64,000 nt of DNA from Eudorina sp. 2006-703-Eu-15 (lineage: Eukaryota; Chlorophyta; Chlorophyceae; Chlamydomonadales; Volvocaceae). Each line of letters begins with the position of its first letter. Position 1 is the first letter of the stretch. The position numbers and the translations under genes are program-made. The stretch spans positions 62,501 to 126,500 of the forward strand of contig BDSI01000070.1 of the NCBI GenBank assembly GCA_003117195.1. The letters are read 5' to 3'. Below, in pieces: positions 35,693-49,200 of the stretch. Below the pieces are notes generated by a model, which was not told where the DNA came from, did not search any database, and saw only the letters and a list, made by a program, of their open reading frames with translations.

Positions 35693-38227
35693 GCAATGGT
35701 GATGACGACGTGATCAGATGGACCGGGTGTACAAGGAGGAGCGCAACTACATCCTGTCCGTGGTGAAGAAGATCAAGGCCTCGGGCTGCAACGTGCTGCT
35801 CATCCAGAAGTCCATCCTGCGGGACGCCGTCACGGACTTGGCGCTCCACTACCTGGTGCGGTGCGGTGCGGTGCTGGCAGTGTGGTGGGAACCTGTGCCA
35901 AGTGTACGCAGCTTGGGAATTCGCGGGGAAGGGGGGGGTGAGAGTTCGGACCACCAGGGCTCCGCGCCCACTTCTGGCACGTTGTCTATCGGGAAGCGGC
36001 CGTAGCCACGGGACTAGCCCCCTTGGGCCTTGGGGCTCGCCCACGTGGCGCCCTTCACCTACCCAGGGGCGCTTCGCCATTCACCCGAGTGCTCTAGGGG
36101 GGGTTGCATCGTGGCCGTAACACCAGCTGCCCGACCGGGATGTGCGGTGGTTTCTGGCGCCGGGTCCCCCTTCCTCCTCATCACCACCCGCAACCTCTCA
36201 CCCAACGACGCACACAATGCCCACGCGACTGTGCAGGCCAAGGCAAAGATCATGGTGGTGCGAGATATCGAGCGCGACGAGATCGAGCTCATCTCCAAGA
36301 CGCTGGGCTGCCTACCCATCGCCCATGTGGACAACATGAAGCCGGAGAAGCTGGGCACCGCTAAGCTTGTGGAGGAGGTTGAGGTGAGGGTGTCATCCGG
36401 GACGTTGCCGCCCGCCCCCATGGACGTATGCCAGACAGTGCTGTGGAGCTGCTCCCCCGCACGGCGTCGTGGGACGCTTGTGAGATGCGCCGCTGCTGAT
36501 GGAGAATTGGGGGGCGTAATGGCGCGAATCAGTTGCGCTCCATGGTGATTTGGTTGAGCACACTCGTTCCTCCTGTCCCTCGCTGCCATGCCATGCCTTG
36601 CGCTGCCAGGTGGGCAAGGGCCGCGTGGTCAAGATCACGGGCATCGAGAACAAGGGCCGCACCGCCACGGTCCTGCTGCGTGGCAGCAACAAGATGGTGC
36701 TCGAGGTGAGCAGACGAAATGATTTGAGGTGGCAGCGCGGCCGAGGGGCTGCACCGGGTCGTCTTCCGAAGTCTCCGAAAACAGGCAAACAGTCTGCGGC
36801 TTTCGCTTAAAATGAAACACCCCTAACATGACGGGGAAGATGCTCGAAGGCGGCGGTGCCCTGGGAAGTGTTTGGCATGAAACTTGATATGTGTAAACCA
36901 CTAAAACTTATGGGCGCCTTTCAGAGGGAAACCGAGACGGTCGGGGGCCGTTACACAGGTCATTGCTCCGGCCCTCTCATCTTGTTCGCTGCCCGCTGTG
37001 CAGGAGGCGGATCGCTCCCTCCACGACGCGCTGTGCGTGATCCGCTGCCTGGTCAACAAGCGCTTCCTGATCGCGGGCGGGTCCTCGCCCGAGGTGCAGG
37101 TGTCCATGCAGCTGGGCCACTGGAGCAAGACGCTGCAGGTGAGGCGCCCCTGGAGCGGCCCGCGGGGAGACACCTCCCAAGACGAAGAATAGGCTTTCGA
37201 GAGGGGTGCCAGCGTGAGACGTGGGATTTGCGCGTTGTCTGCGCAGCAGCACGCGGAGGAAGGGCCAGGCCTGCGCTATGGCGCTAAAGACGTAAAGAGG
37301 TAACGTTCCTACGTATTGCGTAGGGTTCCGCTCCAGGCCTGAGCTCAGGTAGGCGGAAGGACGTCGGCTGGGCCGAGCGGGGCACTGAGCTGCAGAATCT
37401 GACAAGAGGTGATGAGGAAGGGGGGCGATCCGTGTGTCCGTCCCGCACCTGCCTGGCCATGACTGTTCTTCTGCAGGGCATGGAGTCCTTTTGCGTTCGC
37501 GCGTTCGCGGAGGCGCTGGAGGTGGTGCCGTACACGCTGTCGGAGAACGCCGGTCTGAACCCCATCAACATCGTCACGGAGCTGCGGAAACTGCACGCGG
37601 CCGGGGAGAAGTACGCGGGCATCAACGTCAAGAAGGTGGGTGGGCGGCGCCTGGCCACGAGTAGCGCTGTTACAATACCTCCCTAGCGTACCTCCTCCGC
37701 GACGAGGCCCAGGGGTCAGGGCAGGACGTGTGCCGCGCTGCACAGATGTCCGTGCCTCGGTGTGTTTAATGAGAAACCCACCCAGCCTCTGTGGGTGTGT
37801 GAGACGGTGCGAGAACAGCTACGAGACAAGCGTGGGCAACAGCACTGAGACAAAGTTGGACGACAGCACCGAAGCAAGAACGTTCGTCTGGCGTTGACTG
37901 CGCCGAGTGGCTCGTAAGCGTTCTGATATGAAGAAGTCCCTTCCTGATCCTCACAGTGTCTGTTACCCGCGGGCGGTACCACGGACGGTACCACGGGCGG
38001 TACCACGGGCGGTACCACGGTCCTGTTATCATGTTACAATGTTCCGTCGTGCGGTCCCCCGCCCACTGTCTCCTGCCCCTGCCTATGCGGCCCCTCAGGG
38101 CTCCATCACCAACATGCTGGAGGAGAATGTGGTGCAGCCGCTCCTGGTCACGACGAGCGCCATCACGCTGGCCACGGAGTGCGTCCGGATGATCCTGAAG
38201 ATCGATGACATCGTGCCCACGCGATAA
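32530..38227 (+). CDS. CCT4: T-complex protein 1 subunit delta (CCT4), cytosolic chaperonin
   Basis: CCT4 is one of eight subunits of the TRiC/CCT ring, which folds actin, tubulin and WD40 proteins with ATP in the cytosol. Fourteen exons join cleanly: 32530-32561, 32632-32737, 32813-32926, 33040-33183, 33610-33677, 34090-34210, 34527-34595, 35157-35279, 35718-35855, 36237-36383, 36610-36705, 37004-37138, 37477-37635 and 38099-38227. They total 1,581 nt, or 526 aa plus TAA, close to the usual 530-540. Diagnostic sequences are [20 protein letters not shown] and [10 protein letters not shown] near the N-terminus, [13 protein letters not shown], the nucleotide-binding GDGTTSVVV in exon 4, [38 protein letters not shown], and the C-terminal [17 protein letters not shown]. 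These match the delta subunit rather than other CCT paralogues. No intron disrupts a motif and all phases agree. The start ATG is chosen because its short exon gives the required phase 2. Confidence 0.96.
35659..35691. repeat. (GT)n dinucleotide repeat in CCT4 intron 8
   Basis: About 16 GT units lie near the acceptor of exon 9 (35718). It has no coding function. Confidence 0.9.
37971..38024. repeat. Palindrome-containing 13-bp repeat in CCT4 intron 13
   Basis: Four units of the type CGGTACCACGGGC repeat in a row. Each contains the palindrome GGTACC. The block sits about 75 bases before the last exon of CCT4. Confidence 0.8.
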
Positions 38228-41200
38228 GCGAGGCGGTTGCGGACGACGGGGAGGCAGTGGAGAAGGCGGATGTGGCGCGGCGTGTGACGTGGCGGGGGGG
38301 GAGGGGGCGGCAAGAGAATGTATGGATGTCCTTTCCGTGTCGGTTGGGCGAGGCCTGGCGGCACGGGAGGTCTGTGACGGTGATGGGAGGTGTGCACGTC
38401 GGCGGGTGTTGTTAGCATGGCACGGTGGGGCTCACTTGTGTGCTGCAGCAGGACGAGCGCAGGGTCAGGAGTTTGTACACGTCAGCTGAGGGGGGAATGT
38501 ACTGACATGCGTACGGCAGGTCAAGACAGCCTGCTGCCGTTACTTCACCTGCAAGGAGCGTGAGGGAGCGTAGGCACCTCTGGTGCCGCAATCGTTATGG
38601 CGGGATGCATGTGTGAGACCCGTGTGAACGAGTGGGACGATGCGCCTTGGGCGCGGTGAACGCACCCGCCGTGGGTGGGTGCTTGCGGAGGAAATGTAGT
38701 CGTGGCTGGGTCGCGCACGCCAAAGCGATGGCACTACTGTACGCAAGTGGGCCCCGGGTGGGGTATCATGACGCGGCCCAAGGTCGTTGTGAACTCACGG
38801 CCAGGTGGCAGACGTCCCACATTTGGTCACGACGGCTTGGGCAACTTGAACGGCTGGGATGCGAACAGAAGCCGCAAGGTTGCCCTAGGGGGTTAGCGCC
38901 TGCTGCGGTTTCCATGGTGCAGCCGCGGCAGCCGCAGGCATGGCGAGGCCAGCCAGCACCCTTGTGCTGATGCGCCTCGTCGTGGCTGTCCTGCCGCTTG
39001 AAGCTGCCTGTCTAGGACCGACCAGGGAAACAAAACGAACGTGGGAGTCAGGCAGCGGCTCACCAACATCGCCTGATGTGACGCCCTTTCCAGTCAGGGC
39101 CTGTCCGGGCTGGCCTGCTGCAGCACCGCGCGCCTCCTGCACACGCCGGTGTTGGGCACTGCAGGTCCGGGAGTCCACAGTGCAGGACCACCCGATCCAA
39201 CCGAGAGGCTCATGAGGGTGGAAGAAGGTGTAGCTGCACAGCGAGGGGTGGAGAAGCGAATCGATGAACCCGGGGCAGGCGGTAGCAACGTGGCGAGCTG
39301 TGCCAACATCCGGCCACGGTCAGATCCACGGGCGACCAGGGAGGGCTCCACCACGACATGCAAGTCGGCAGCCCACACGTGCATCCAGCCATGGGCAGCC
39401 AAGGGCCGTAAGCTTTGGTCGATGAACGCTCGCCGGAGAGAGCATCCGCCGATGGGAGATACGCCGATACAAGATTGAAGAAGAGTGGCCTGTCTCCTTC
39501 CTTCTTCCTGCCTCTTCCTTCTTCCCGAAACCGCGCTGCCACCGTCTTGTTTCTCGTGCGCTCCCACCGGGCGGCTGCTGGGCCTCAAACGAGTGGCCCC
39601 TGCCGCCCTTGCGCATTACCCCGCAGGGACTCACGATACGGCACTCGCCCAAGTCCGTCGCAAACAACTGCGACGTGTCCATCTGGGTGCGTCAGGCGGG
39701 CGCCGTACCTGTCAGGTGGCCAGGGACGGACGGACGGTGTGGACAGGTACGTGCCGGGACGGGGAGGCGGGAAGCGCCGCGTCAGTGAGAAGCCCGTCCC
39801 CAAGCCCCGTGCGCCGCGTCAGTTCCCAGAACATGGCCCCTAAGGGCAACCACCTCCAACATCGACCCATGGGTCACAAGCGCCGCGGGAAGGACCCCGC
39901 CGACCTCCGACACTCGATGAAGGGCTGGCTCGGGGTCGCCTCGTTGATCTCCCTCACCAGCCCTCCAATGGGTTATCTGTGCTGCGTTAACATAAAATCG
40001 TTATTCCTGGAGAGGTAAGCTGTGCCTCAGCGAAAGTGACGTGCTGCGTGGTGCTTTACTCGACGACAGCAAGCGTGCCACGCCGTGCCAATAGAGCAAT
40101 ACGGCGTGGCACAATGCTGCGACAAATGTTATTTACCGTATTGTGTCAATCCCCCCTGCAGAGCCAGGTCTTGTGCCTGGAACAGTCGCGGAAGCAGTTG
40201 TAGCATGAAACAAATTCATATATATGCAACAGGTCATCAATGCAGAAGCGCACGCAGACTAAATTAAAAAGGACGAGGTGCTGTCGTACTGGTCATCGGA
40301 TTTCGCGGGAATACCATTAGAGGCGCCGGCAACGCGTCACAAACCACAGAAAGCTGTCTTTGATCGATAAAACTCAATACCAACCTCCCACCCGGGGCAT
40401 ACCGCATCAACCGCATCAGGCATGTACGTCGTGACCGGCAGGCACACCCTGGTGGAAGACTGCCACGGAAGCGGGCGTCGCAGTCGGCGCCACCGCTTCC
40501 GGGCAAGCCGCTGAGCGGGCTGTGCCCTCATCTACGAGGCACCCGGTGTGCGGGGCGCCCGCGCCCTCATCCGGGGGGCCCGGACCTGCGCCGGTTAGGC
40601 CGAGGGGCTGGTGGAGGGCCGTCTGCAGGGCCATGGAAGCCAGTGCGCTGGTGATTTCAGATCTGGGGACGGCCGAGATCTGCCTCACATGCAGCGGTCG
40701 GCCTGTTGGAAGCGGTGCTGGGCAGGGGGCCGCTGCCGGAGGAGTTGCCGGGTATGTGGGGCGTGCGCCGGGTAATGTCGGGCCATAGGAAGTGGGACGG
40801 GATGCAGAAAAGTATGGTCGTCGATGGCCAAAAGTGGCTGAAAACATACCGCATTTGCGTTTGCTCTTTATTGATTTGATGGGCTCATTTCCTACCCATT
40901 GAATAGGTATCACCCCTAACAGCGAATCCGTTGGCGGCTCCTGCGCCACCGGCGGGGTTTCGGACGGCGAAACCCCGATTGGCGGCGGAGGAGGAGGCGA
41001 TTGAGGCGACGGCGGTCGGACGGTAACGGTGACGGTGACTGCGGCGCGGGGCGGCGGGTGCTGCGTCTCGCGTTGAAGACGTTCTGCAGCTCAAAGTTTT
41101 ATGACTTCTCAGCAACTCTGGTTGTCCGGAAGCCTGTGACTTTTGTTAGGGGGATGTCTGGGAGGAGAGCGGCAGACACCTGGCGGCGGAAGGAAGGAAG

Positions 41201-43698
41201 GAAGGAAGGAAGGGCTTCCTGCGGGCCGCGGAAGGATGTATCTGACAATCGAGGCGCTGCGGGGCCGCGCGGGGCCATCTTGATGACGCGCATCGCTCAG
41301 GCGGGGCGTGGGGCCGAATGTGAGGATGGCGAAGCGCTGCGTTACCAGTATGCACCTGACAGACACCGATCACCGCGTGCCGCCGGGTCGGCTGTGTCTT
41401 GAGCCGCTCACATCAATCCCAAGCGCCGCACGGTTCGGTGCACCCGGTGATACACCCGGGGAACAAGGACCTTGAAGGAGGTCGGGCAGCTGCACCAAGA
41501 TCGGTCGTGAGCAGGTGTATCTCAAGTGCTGGCACACATGATTGCAGCACCACGATGGCAGTTGTTTATCTGGCAGTTGACTATCTGGCAGCTCCATGCA
41601 CGCGGGATGGGGCTGCTGGTTGCTGCAGGCCAGTAATAGAGCCGCGTGGAGGGCCTATGGGGCCTATCCAGGGCGTAAGCGAACTGTTTTGGGCGGAATT
41701 CGGATCGGGCCTAGACAAGGTCTCGCGACGGTTTGCTGCAGAAGTTGTTTTTGTACGGGATTCGCATCCTGATCACGGCGACGTGTGGTGGTTGTGGGTA
41801 CTGCACATATGGATGACCTGGGGTCGAGCTCGCTGCGGATGTCGCGGCTGACTCGTCCTGTCGTGCTGACGTTGGCCAACATTTGCCTGCAGCTGTATCG
41901 CGCGACGCAAACAATCGATCCCCGGGAATCGGCGCATGCTTGGCGCGTGTCGTTCATTGGCGGTGGCACACCCTGGAGCCGGGCTGCGGCGACGCCGCGA
42001 TGAAACGGGTTGCGGGAGTAGGCAGGCTGCCGGGCAGTTGCTCCCAAAAGCCTCCGTGGGAAACCCAGATACGGCTTACATGCTGCTTGGCTTGCGCGTG
42101 TGTGTGTATAGATGTGTGTTGTGTAACTACGGTATACATGTGCGTGTTTATGTATGGTGGTACATGGTGTTAAGCCGGCAAGTAAGCCGCACGCACTTGT
42201 TGTACCCACGCAGCGCTGCAAGGCATTGGGCGACGCGGGCTGCGGTGGTCTCGACTGGGGACGGCAGATGGGACCACTGGCGGTTCGTCCGGGTTGGTCG
42301 CGGCGTTGGTCCTAGTGCTCGGAGGCCGAAGGGCGGAAATGCAGGAAGGGCGGTATCACAGGAGGGCCGTGCCAAAGGGTGCAGAGCTGCCATCCGTCGC
42401 TCGGAGCAGGACTGTGACCGTCTAGGGGCACTTTGGGGTCGATCCATCCAAAGTGGTAAAGATGCGTGCATCGGTGAACATGCACGTACCGTTGATAGTG
42501 GAATGGAAAACCGTTTTTGCAGTGGATAGATTTAGGTTTTAGGGCTCCTAATGTGGCGGCTGGACCACCCGGGTCAACCGACTGGGTATGTTGCCGCTGT
42601 GCGACGAGGAACGTCCTGGGCCTAGCTCTCAGGTCCCGCCCGCTTGCCGCATGAAGGGTGAGGAGACTACGCATGTCTGTGTGCCGACAGTGCCGACAGT
42701 TGCTGAGCAGATGGTTGTCGCTGATGCCGGGCACCATGCAGGACTGGACATGGAGTAGGCGGCCACGTGCTGCGTGCGTGCATGCGTGAGCACACGCGGC
42801 GGTGTGGCCACTGATAAGCTAGTCGAGTAATTTGGCGACGCCGTGGACACAGCCTGCGCAACGAAGCCGTCGAGGAGTCGTCAAGTGAGCCGTCCGCATG
42901 CGAGGAGCTGCGGGCTAATGGCGTCCTGCCGCGCCCGGGCGTCGCCGTAATGTATGTTGCAGGCGCATACACCCTCCCAACCTCCACACCCTGGCCTCTC
43001 GCGCGGAGATGCCTCTCGAGATCCGGGAACTCGCGGGACTCCGACCATGAGGTGGCGCTGCGTCGCATCGGGTTGCATACATTTCATCCCCCACGCACTG
43101 GCCGAAGTGCTCGAATGCTCAACTGTCGAGGCCCACACCAGATCGCCACACGAATGTCCAAGGATGACCGCAGCGTGGCGCCGTCACTAAGAACCCACGC
43201 GCAAGCTCCGCCTCCGTAACCGCCCCGCCCGCGCTCCGCTTCCGCAGCCCTACCTAGACCCTACAACCGCGGGCCTGCACCGCACCGCATCCGACGGGGC
43301 TGCACGCGACCAGGCATGGCGGGTGCAGATGTTGGAGATGCCGGGCGCCGACCTGCCCTGCGGGATGCGCTGGTGCAGGGCACGGTATCTAGCACCAGCA
43401 GCCCTTCGCAGCCTGACCATTTACATGGGTAACGAACAAACTGTTTACAGTGCTCCTTGTGCGGTTGCGTGCCCAGCCACAGCACTCACGACCTCAAAAC
43501 GGCCCGGCGATGAGCTGTGTGGCCAGGCCGCCACACGGCAGCGGCGACTCCGGATTGCAGCCAACCCTGTATCAAGCTTTTCTCAATGAACCCAGTGCTG
43601 CCCAGTGTTACCGCCAGAGCGCCAGTGTTTAAACAACTGTACGTAAGCAACCCTCGTCCGAACTCCCTGATACAAGCGCCCTCACCCCCCCCCCCCCG
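38228..43698. other. Gene-poor stretch between CCT4 and the uS7-like fragment
   Basis: About 5.5 kb has no feature I can assign. Open frames of 130-200 codons exist on both strands (for example 39485-40018 +, 40416-40949 - and 41936-42529 +), but none shows a known motif, consistent splice signals or a biased composition. A short GGAA microsatellite occurs at 41190-41212. A frame beginning at 39833 (MAPKGNHLQHRPMGHKRRGK) is basic and ribosomal-protein-like in flavour but matches no family I know. Old transposon remnants are possible. Confidence 0.5.
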
Positions 43699-44130
43699 CT
43701 ATTTGATCTTATCCAGGTCGCCCTTGCGCAGGTGCCCCTGCATTATCCGCACCGCGTCCAGCACGATGCGCCGGGCTGTGGCCTTCTTCCCCGACTTTGT
43801 CAAGTTGCCCACGATCTTGTCAAACACCTCCTGGACCTCCGGATCTTGTGACCCGTAGTCCGCTGCCGCTGAGGATGCGGAGGGACCCACGTCAACCAAC
43901 GCGCCGGTATCCTCCCGCGCGCGGCGCTGCGGCCGCCGGTCCCGCCGTCCCTGGGGTTCCGCCGCGCCGGCGGCACTGGCTCCAGCAGCATCCAGTTCGT
44001 CCGCGAGTTTTGCGCGCCTCCCCGGGGCTATGTCGACCGTGGGTTTCAGGACCGTCGCTTGCGGGGAACCCCCGGTGGACGCCGGCGCCGTGGAAGGTAA
44101 CGACGCTGTTGCTGCTGTTGACATGGTCAT
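43699..44130 (-). pseudogene. Truncated uS7-like (ribosomal protein S7) fragment
   Basis: Reading leftward from ATG 44130, 143 codons end at TAG 43701-43699. Residues 91-143 (YGSQDPEVQEVFDKIVGNLT, then KSGKKATARRIVLDAVRIM) resemble the first third of bacterial or organellar uS7: a short pre-helix, a conserved SGKK(S/A)TA segment and the following helix. The first 90 residues are Ala/Arg/Ser-rich and could be an organelle-targeting extension. The remaining two thirds of uS7, including the RNA-binding VRSRRVGG region and the C-terminal AEANRAFAHYRW-type block, are not visible downstream on this strand. No good donor precedes the TAG; a GTGCGG inside the helix would remove conserved sequence. 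It could be a truncated duplicate, or a real mitochondrial uS7 gene whose next exons I failed to find. Confidence 0.5.
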
Positions 44131-44330
44131 TTTGGGGTATCCCACGGCCCAGCTCAGCGGCTTTGTCGCCTCCCCGTGCTGTGGAAGCTGTTCATTACGC
44201 TCACACGGAAGACGGGTAAACCATCGGATGCCGTGATTCGCACCCTGTATTCCATGTGTTAATGCTGATGACCATTCTGCTGACTGGGAAGCCAAAAGCG
44301 TGCCTGCGTTGTGCGGATTGCACGGCAATT

Positions 44331-46218
44331 TCGACGATGGACGGAGGGTGAAATCGTAAAACGGATCGTGTAATGATGCTCAGAAGGTATTATATGATGT
44401 TCACCTTCATTTGCGAGCGTCCAAACGCGGGTGGCGACCGTCCTTGCACTTTGCAGAGGGCTGAGCGCAGACGGAAAACTCATTTCACAATTATTTTGAA
44501 ACGTCGGTATTGAGCTTGGTGATTACAATACTGTTGTTTCAGCTGAGATTATGGTCGTCGTAATAAGCTTCAGGATACTTAGCATCAGCAGCCTTCTCTG
44601 GCTGGAGGTGTGCCTAAGCAGATGAATACATATACATAATTGCTAGACTGAGTACATTCCAAAGACGATCACATCGGATCCGGTGACCTGCTTGGCGGTT
44701 GGGTATAGGCCGTACAACACGATACAACACGACGTACTTCCGGCACACCTGCAGCGCATGCTCATGTCATCAAAGGGCTACCTACAGCTTTCCATGTGGC
44801 GAGCCATTCCGTGATCTTACAGGGGCACGACAGGGACAAACCGATTACGTTTTGAAGGGGTTCATGGGGTTTAGAGATGGGTACACAAGCCCGACATAAC
44901 ACGTCCGACACGGCCCCTTGGACTCTTTCCCAACGGCCATGGATGTTACCGTAGGGTGCATGGTTTTTGCCGCTGCAGCGTAGGGCGCTGCTGAGTGTTC
45001 TGTGAGAACAATCTGTGCAATCTGTGCAATAGCCTCGACGCTGCGCGTTATCCAGCGATGACTCCGCCACAGCGTCAGCTGAAGGTAAGCGGCATACTGG
45101 TAACCATACCCGTCGAGCGCATGTCTGTACTTGTCGTGGCTGGCAGGGACTGACAGGGACTGACATTGTCTGCAGGCGTCTGAAGAGCGTGTAGGAGACA
45201 ATGTCCGACAACGTTGTGGAAGCGGGATGTAGCGGGAAGCACCAGAAGCCACGTCGTCAAGCTGTCAGATGCAGGCAAAGTCAGGTAGATGTCAATCAGG
45301 CGCCGGACGGGCACGGAGCCACGGACATGTTACGACAACAAGACGCTGCCTGAGGCACGACGACGAGGGACAAACATAAGGGTAGCCCGTGGTTCCTTTA
45401 TAAGGACTGGACGAGTGTTGATATTCGAAACTTAGGGCAAACAGTTATGGGGTCATTATCGTTGCGGAACCGAAGGAAGCCTTTATTGTAAAACAGAGAT
45501 CATTCGCAAGATTATCACATAATTTACCTGTAAACGTCATGACCATGTAAAATTTATCTGTTGCACAAATTATATTCATTCCAAATAAGCTCTGAGTGGG
45601 CGCAAGCAAAGAGGGTTCGCCACTTACTAAGGAATGCCAGATTGGCATGTTTGCCCCGCCATTTCTAAGCCTTTTGTGCAATATGACAACGCTGCTGTGA
45701 AATAGACATGATACCTATGTTACATGATTCCTTACAAGTTCGCATCGCCCTGGATAGAGCGCGCGTTATACCTCATGTGCAAGCAAACGAGGTCAATGTG
45801 ACCCTGTAATCAAGAACAAAATTGAGATACAAAATAGTAATGCAATGAAATGTTAGAATGCTGCACATTCGATATCAGGCAGGCACTTGGTAAAGCGAGT
45901 CGTTGTTATTACCTACATGACGAAAGCTACATCTCTCGTAGTTAGAAACAATTACTCCGGAAGGTAAGTAGAACAGAAGAATGAGAAAGTACCACAGTGA
46001 GGCGTAGTACGGCCACGTTGTCATTGTGGGGGGCGTGCACAGTTCAAAAGGACCCCACATGCGTTTGTTGTGTCGCGTGCTGCCTCAAATTCGCAACACC
46101 GCCACTTCAAGGACGCGGGAGCCTCACTACTGTATAATTTATATTGGGGATAGTCTGCTGCAAGGGCTTCGCATACGGCTCGCGACCTCAACACACCTTG
46201 ATCGGCCTAAGCCTCAAA
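44331..46218. other. AT-richer intergenic region upstream of the PurF gene
   Basis: No gene is supported. The stretch from about 45400 to 46000 is clearly richer in A and T than the rest of the window. It holds several TGTAA motifs (near 45529, 45545 and 45803) and a small minus-strand frame of 78 codons (45445-45681) without recognisable motifs. The last 200 bases should contain the promoter and 5' leader of the PurF gene. Confidence 0.5.
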
Positions 46219-49200
46219 ATGATTCTTTCGAAGAATTCTTTGGCTAAGGGCTGCGTCCAGCGCCGTGCCGTCCAAGTGTCGGCTCGTGCCGTCACCGTCA
46301 TGCGCAGCGTGCGCGGCGCGGTGCCCGCCCTCCCGAGCCACCTTATCAGCAACTTCACAAATGCAGCTGCTTTAAAGGGCAAAGTGGCGATTGGCAACGC
46401 TCGCATGTCACGTATCGTGGGCGGTGGTGCGCGGGCATACAAACGGTAAGACGAGTCGCCGCCAATTCCGGTCAAGGAACGCAAAGTCAAGACGTGAGCG
46501 ACCTTGCATGCAGGATAACTCCTCGTATGTGCGGTATTATTGGCATTTTCAAGTACGAGGGCAACGCTAACGTTGAGCTGTACGAGGGTTTGCTGATGCT
46601 CCAGCATCGCGGGCAGGACTCGGCTGGCATGGTAACCACGGACTGGAACCGCTTCAAGGAATATAAGGAGAACGGTTTGGTGAAGGACGTATTCGGCAAG
46701 CAGGAGCTGATGGACTCCATGAAGGGTACGGGTTTGCTTTGGGGGGGCGCGGGGTAAATGCGGGCAATGGTGAGGGTGGACGCCAGCACTTGGTGCGTCG
46801 TGAGGGCGAATCAGTGGATGCCAGACACACTCCGTCCAGTCATTCTGTCAGGAACGCATGCAAGCTGCACGGCTTTTCGTCAGTCCGACTTGGTCAGCCT
46901 TACTGGATTGCTGGTCTGGGTCTGCTGATGCGCTGATGCGCTGGCTAATGTGACTCGTGTAGGGAATCTGCTCAAAGTCTCAGCGTTAACCCAGATCAAG
47001 CCGCCGGGCAGCAGTCTGGGACGACTGCCTAGCGGCACTGCGGGTGGCCCGTTCAGTGCCTGCCTTCGGGTCAGTGCTAGGCCCGTGTGGCCTGCTTGCT
47101 ATACCGACGGCCTGTTGGATTTGGGTCTTGTTCCCAGTAGAACTGCTCCCGCAGCAGTCCTGTACGGATGGAACATTGTCAAGAGGGTAAACACCACCAT
47201 TCCCTCCCTCGCACGCGTATCGCTCGGCCTGACATGTTTGTCAGACACTACACCATCATGGGCGTGCGCTGCGCTTCTCGCACCGTCGAGGCTTAAACCG
47301 GTACTTAATTCGCATGCCCTTCCTTTCCGCGCTGGCCGCCCGTTGTGGCCCCAATGCCCCCATGGAACCAGGCCACTGCGGCATTGCGCACGTGCGCTAT
47401 CCCACGGCCGGCTCGTCGTCGGCGCAGGAGGCGCAGCCCTTCTTCGTCAACTCGCCGCTCGGCATCTACCTGATCCACAACGGCAACCTGACCAACACAG
47501 ACGAGATGCGCGACCTGCTCAACTCCTCGCGCTCGTTCTTCAACCGCCACCTCCGCACGGACAGCGACTCGGAGGTGCTGCTCAACATCCTGGCGGACGA
47601 GGTGCACCGGGCACACCAGCGCTGCCTGCAGGTGCGGACGGCGGACTGCGGAGCCCGGTCGCCGGGGGCGGGGCGCCGAGTTCGCGTATCCCCTAGCCGC
47701 CGCTGTGTGACCCACCTTGCCCCCGGTACGAGCGCGGCAGAGCGACAGCCGCCGATGGGCCTGGACTGCGGCTCAAGTCAGGACGGGCACAGGGCGCCAC
47801 CGCAACTGCTGAACTCAAAGGACGACGTGGGGCCAGGCAACATGGGACATGGCCGGCTCCTCCATTTGCGGGGCCGACGTGTCGCGTTGGGAAGTAGGGT
47901 TGGGGGCGCCTGCCATGGGGCCGCATCCGATCGGGGCGGTTGGCGGTCAACGGTGACGGCCCCTTCCAGGAGCCACGGAAGGAGGGGGTCTCGCGCGCGA
48001 GCCTTCCTCCGGTTTTACGTCGCACTGCTGGCGTGCGCAGCTGCGCACCGACATGGCGCAGCTGCGCACCGACATGACGTGGCCCGTGGGTGCTGTTGCT
48101 TCCCACCACCATCACGGGGCCCCGCAGACCACCGGGTGCGATCCCAACAAGAACAAGATCAACTTCTTGTTCGAGGCGGGTGAGATGACCATGCGGCTCC
48201 TCAAGGGCGCCTACAGCTGCCTGGCGCTGGTCAAGGGCGTTGGCCTGGTGGCGTTCCGTGACCCGTACGGCATCCGGTGAGGGACCCCGCGGCTGGAACG
48301 GCGACGCAGCGGCCAGCCCGTAGTATACTGGAGACGCGATAGTATGTATTCATCTTATAGGAGACACCCACATCACCATCTTCAAAGCTTAGATAATCAA
48401 ACATAACTGTCGGAGTGAGCTTGGGTTTAGGGTTCCGGCACCCCTTGGGAGTTCGGACGTGGGAAAAACGGAAGCAGAGCACCAATACGAGAGGCCTGAC
48501 CTACCAATATTCCGACTCGTGTCCCCGCTCCCTGCGTCGGCAGGCCGCTGGTGATCGGCAAGCGCGCGAGCCCGCACGGCGACGAGTGGTGCATTGCCAG
48601 CGAGGACTGCGCGTTCGGCCCCATCGGCTTCGAGCGCGTGCGCGACGTGCTGCCGGGCGAGATGGTGATCATCACGGAGGACGGCAAGCTGCAGAGCCGC
48701 CAGTGCGCCCAGGGCACCCTCAACCCTTGCATCTTCGAGTACATCTACCTGGCGCGCCCCGACTCGGTGCTCAACGGCATCCCCGTCTACAACTTCCAGC
48801 TCAAGCTGGGCACGGCGCTGGCGAACCGCATCAAGTGAGGCATCTGAGGCGCGCGGGCGGACGGCATCTGGGTTTGGTTGCTTGGGACAGACGGGCATCT
48901 GGGTTGGAACGCTGAGAACAGACGAGCATCTGGGTTTTCAGAATGGAGTAATTTCTGATCCCGGTGTGTGACGCCCACTGACGGGTTAGCCATGTACGGA
49001 AGGCCACCCAAGTTTGACCCATGCCACGTCGGCAGTCTTGACCGCATGGGGTTGAGCGTCGTCCTGCCCCGAAGAGTGTGATCGCCTGAACTCGCGCATG
49101 CGATTTTGGTGGCGGCGGCTCTGCCGATCACAGGGAGCGGGGCTGGGACCTGGACATCGTGTGCCCGGTGCCGGATGGCTCGCGCCCCGCGGCCATCCAG

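Noticed and set aside
39833..40018. Small basic frame starting MAPKGNHLQHRPMGHKRRGK
   Set aside because: It looks ribosomal-protein-like at first but matches no known N-terminus (not L13 or S7), has no consistent exon partner, and loses character after 35 residues.
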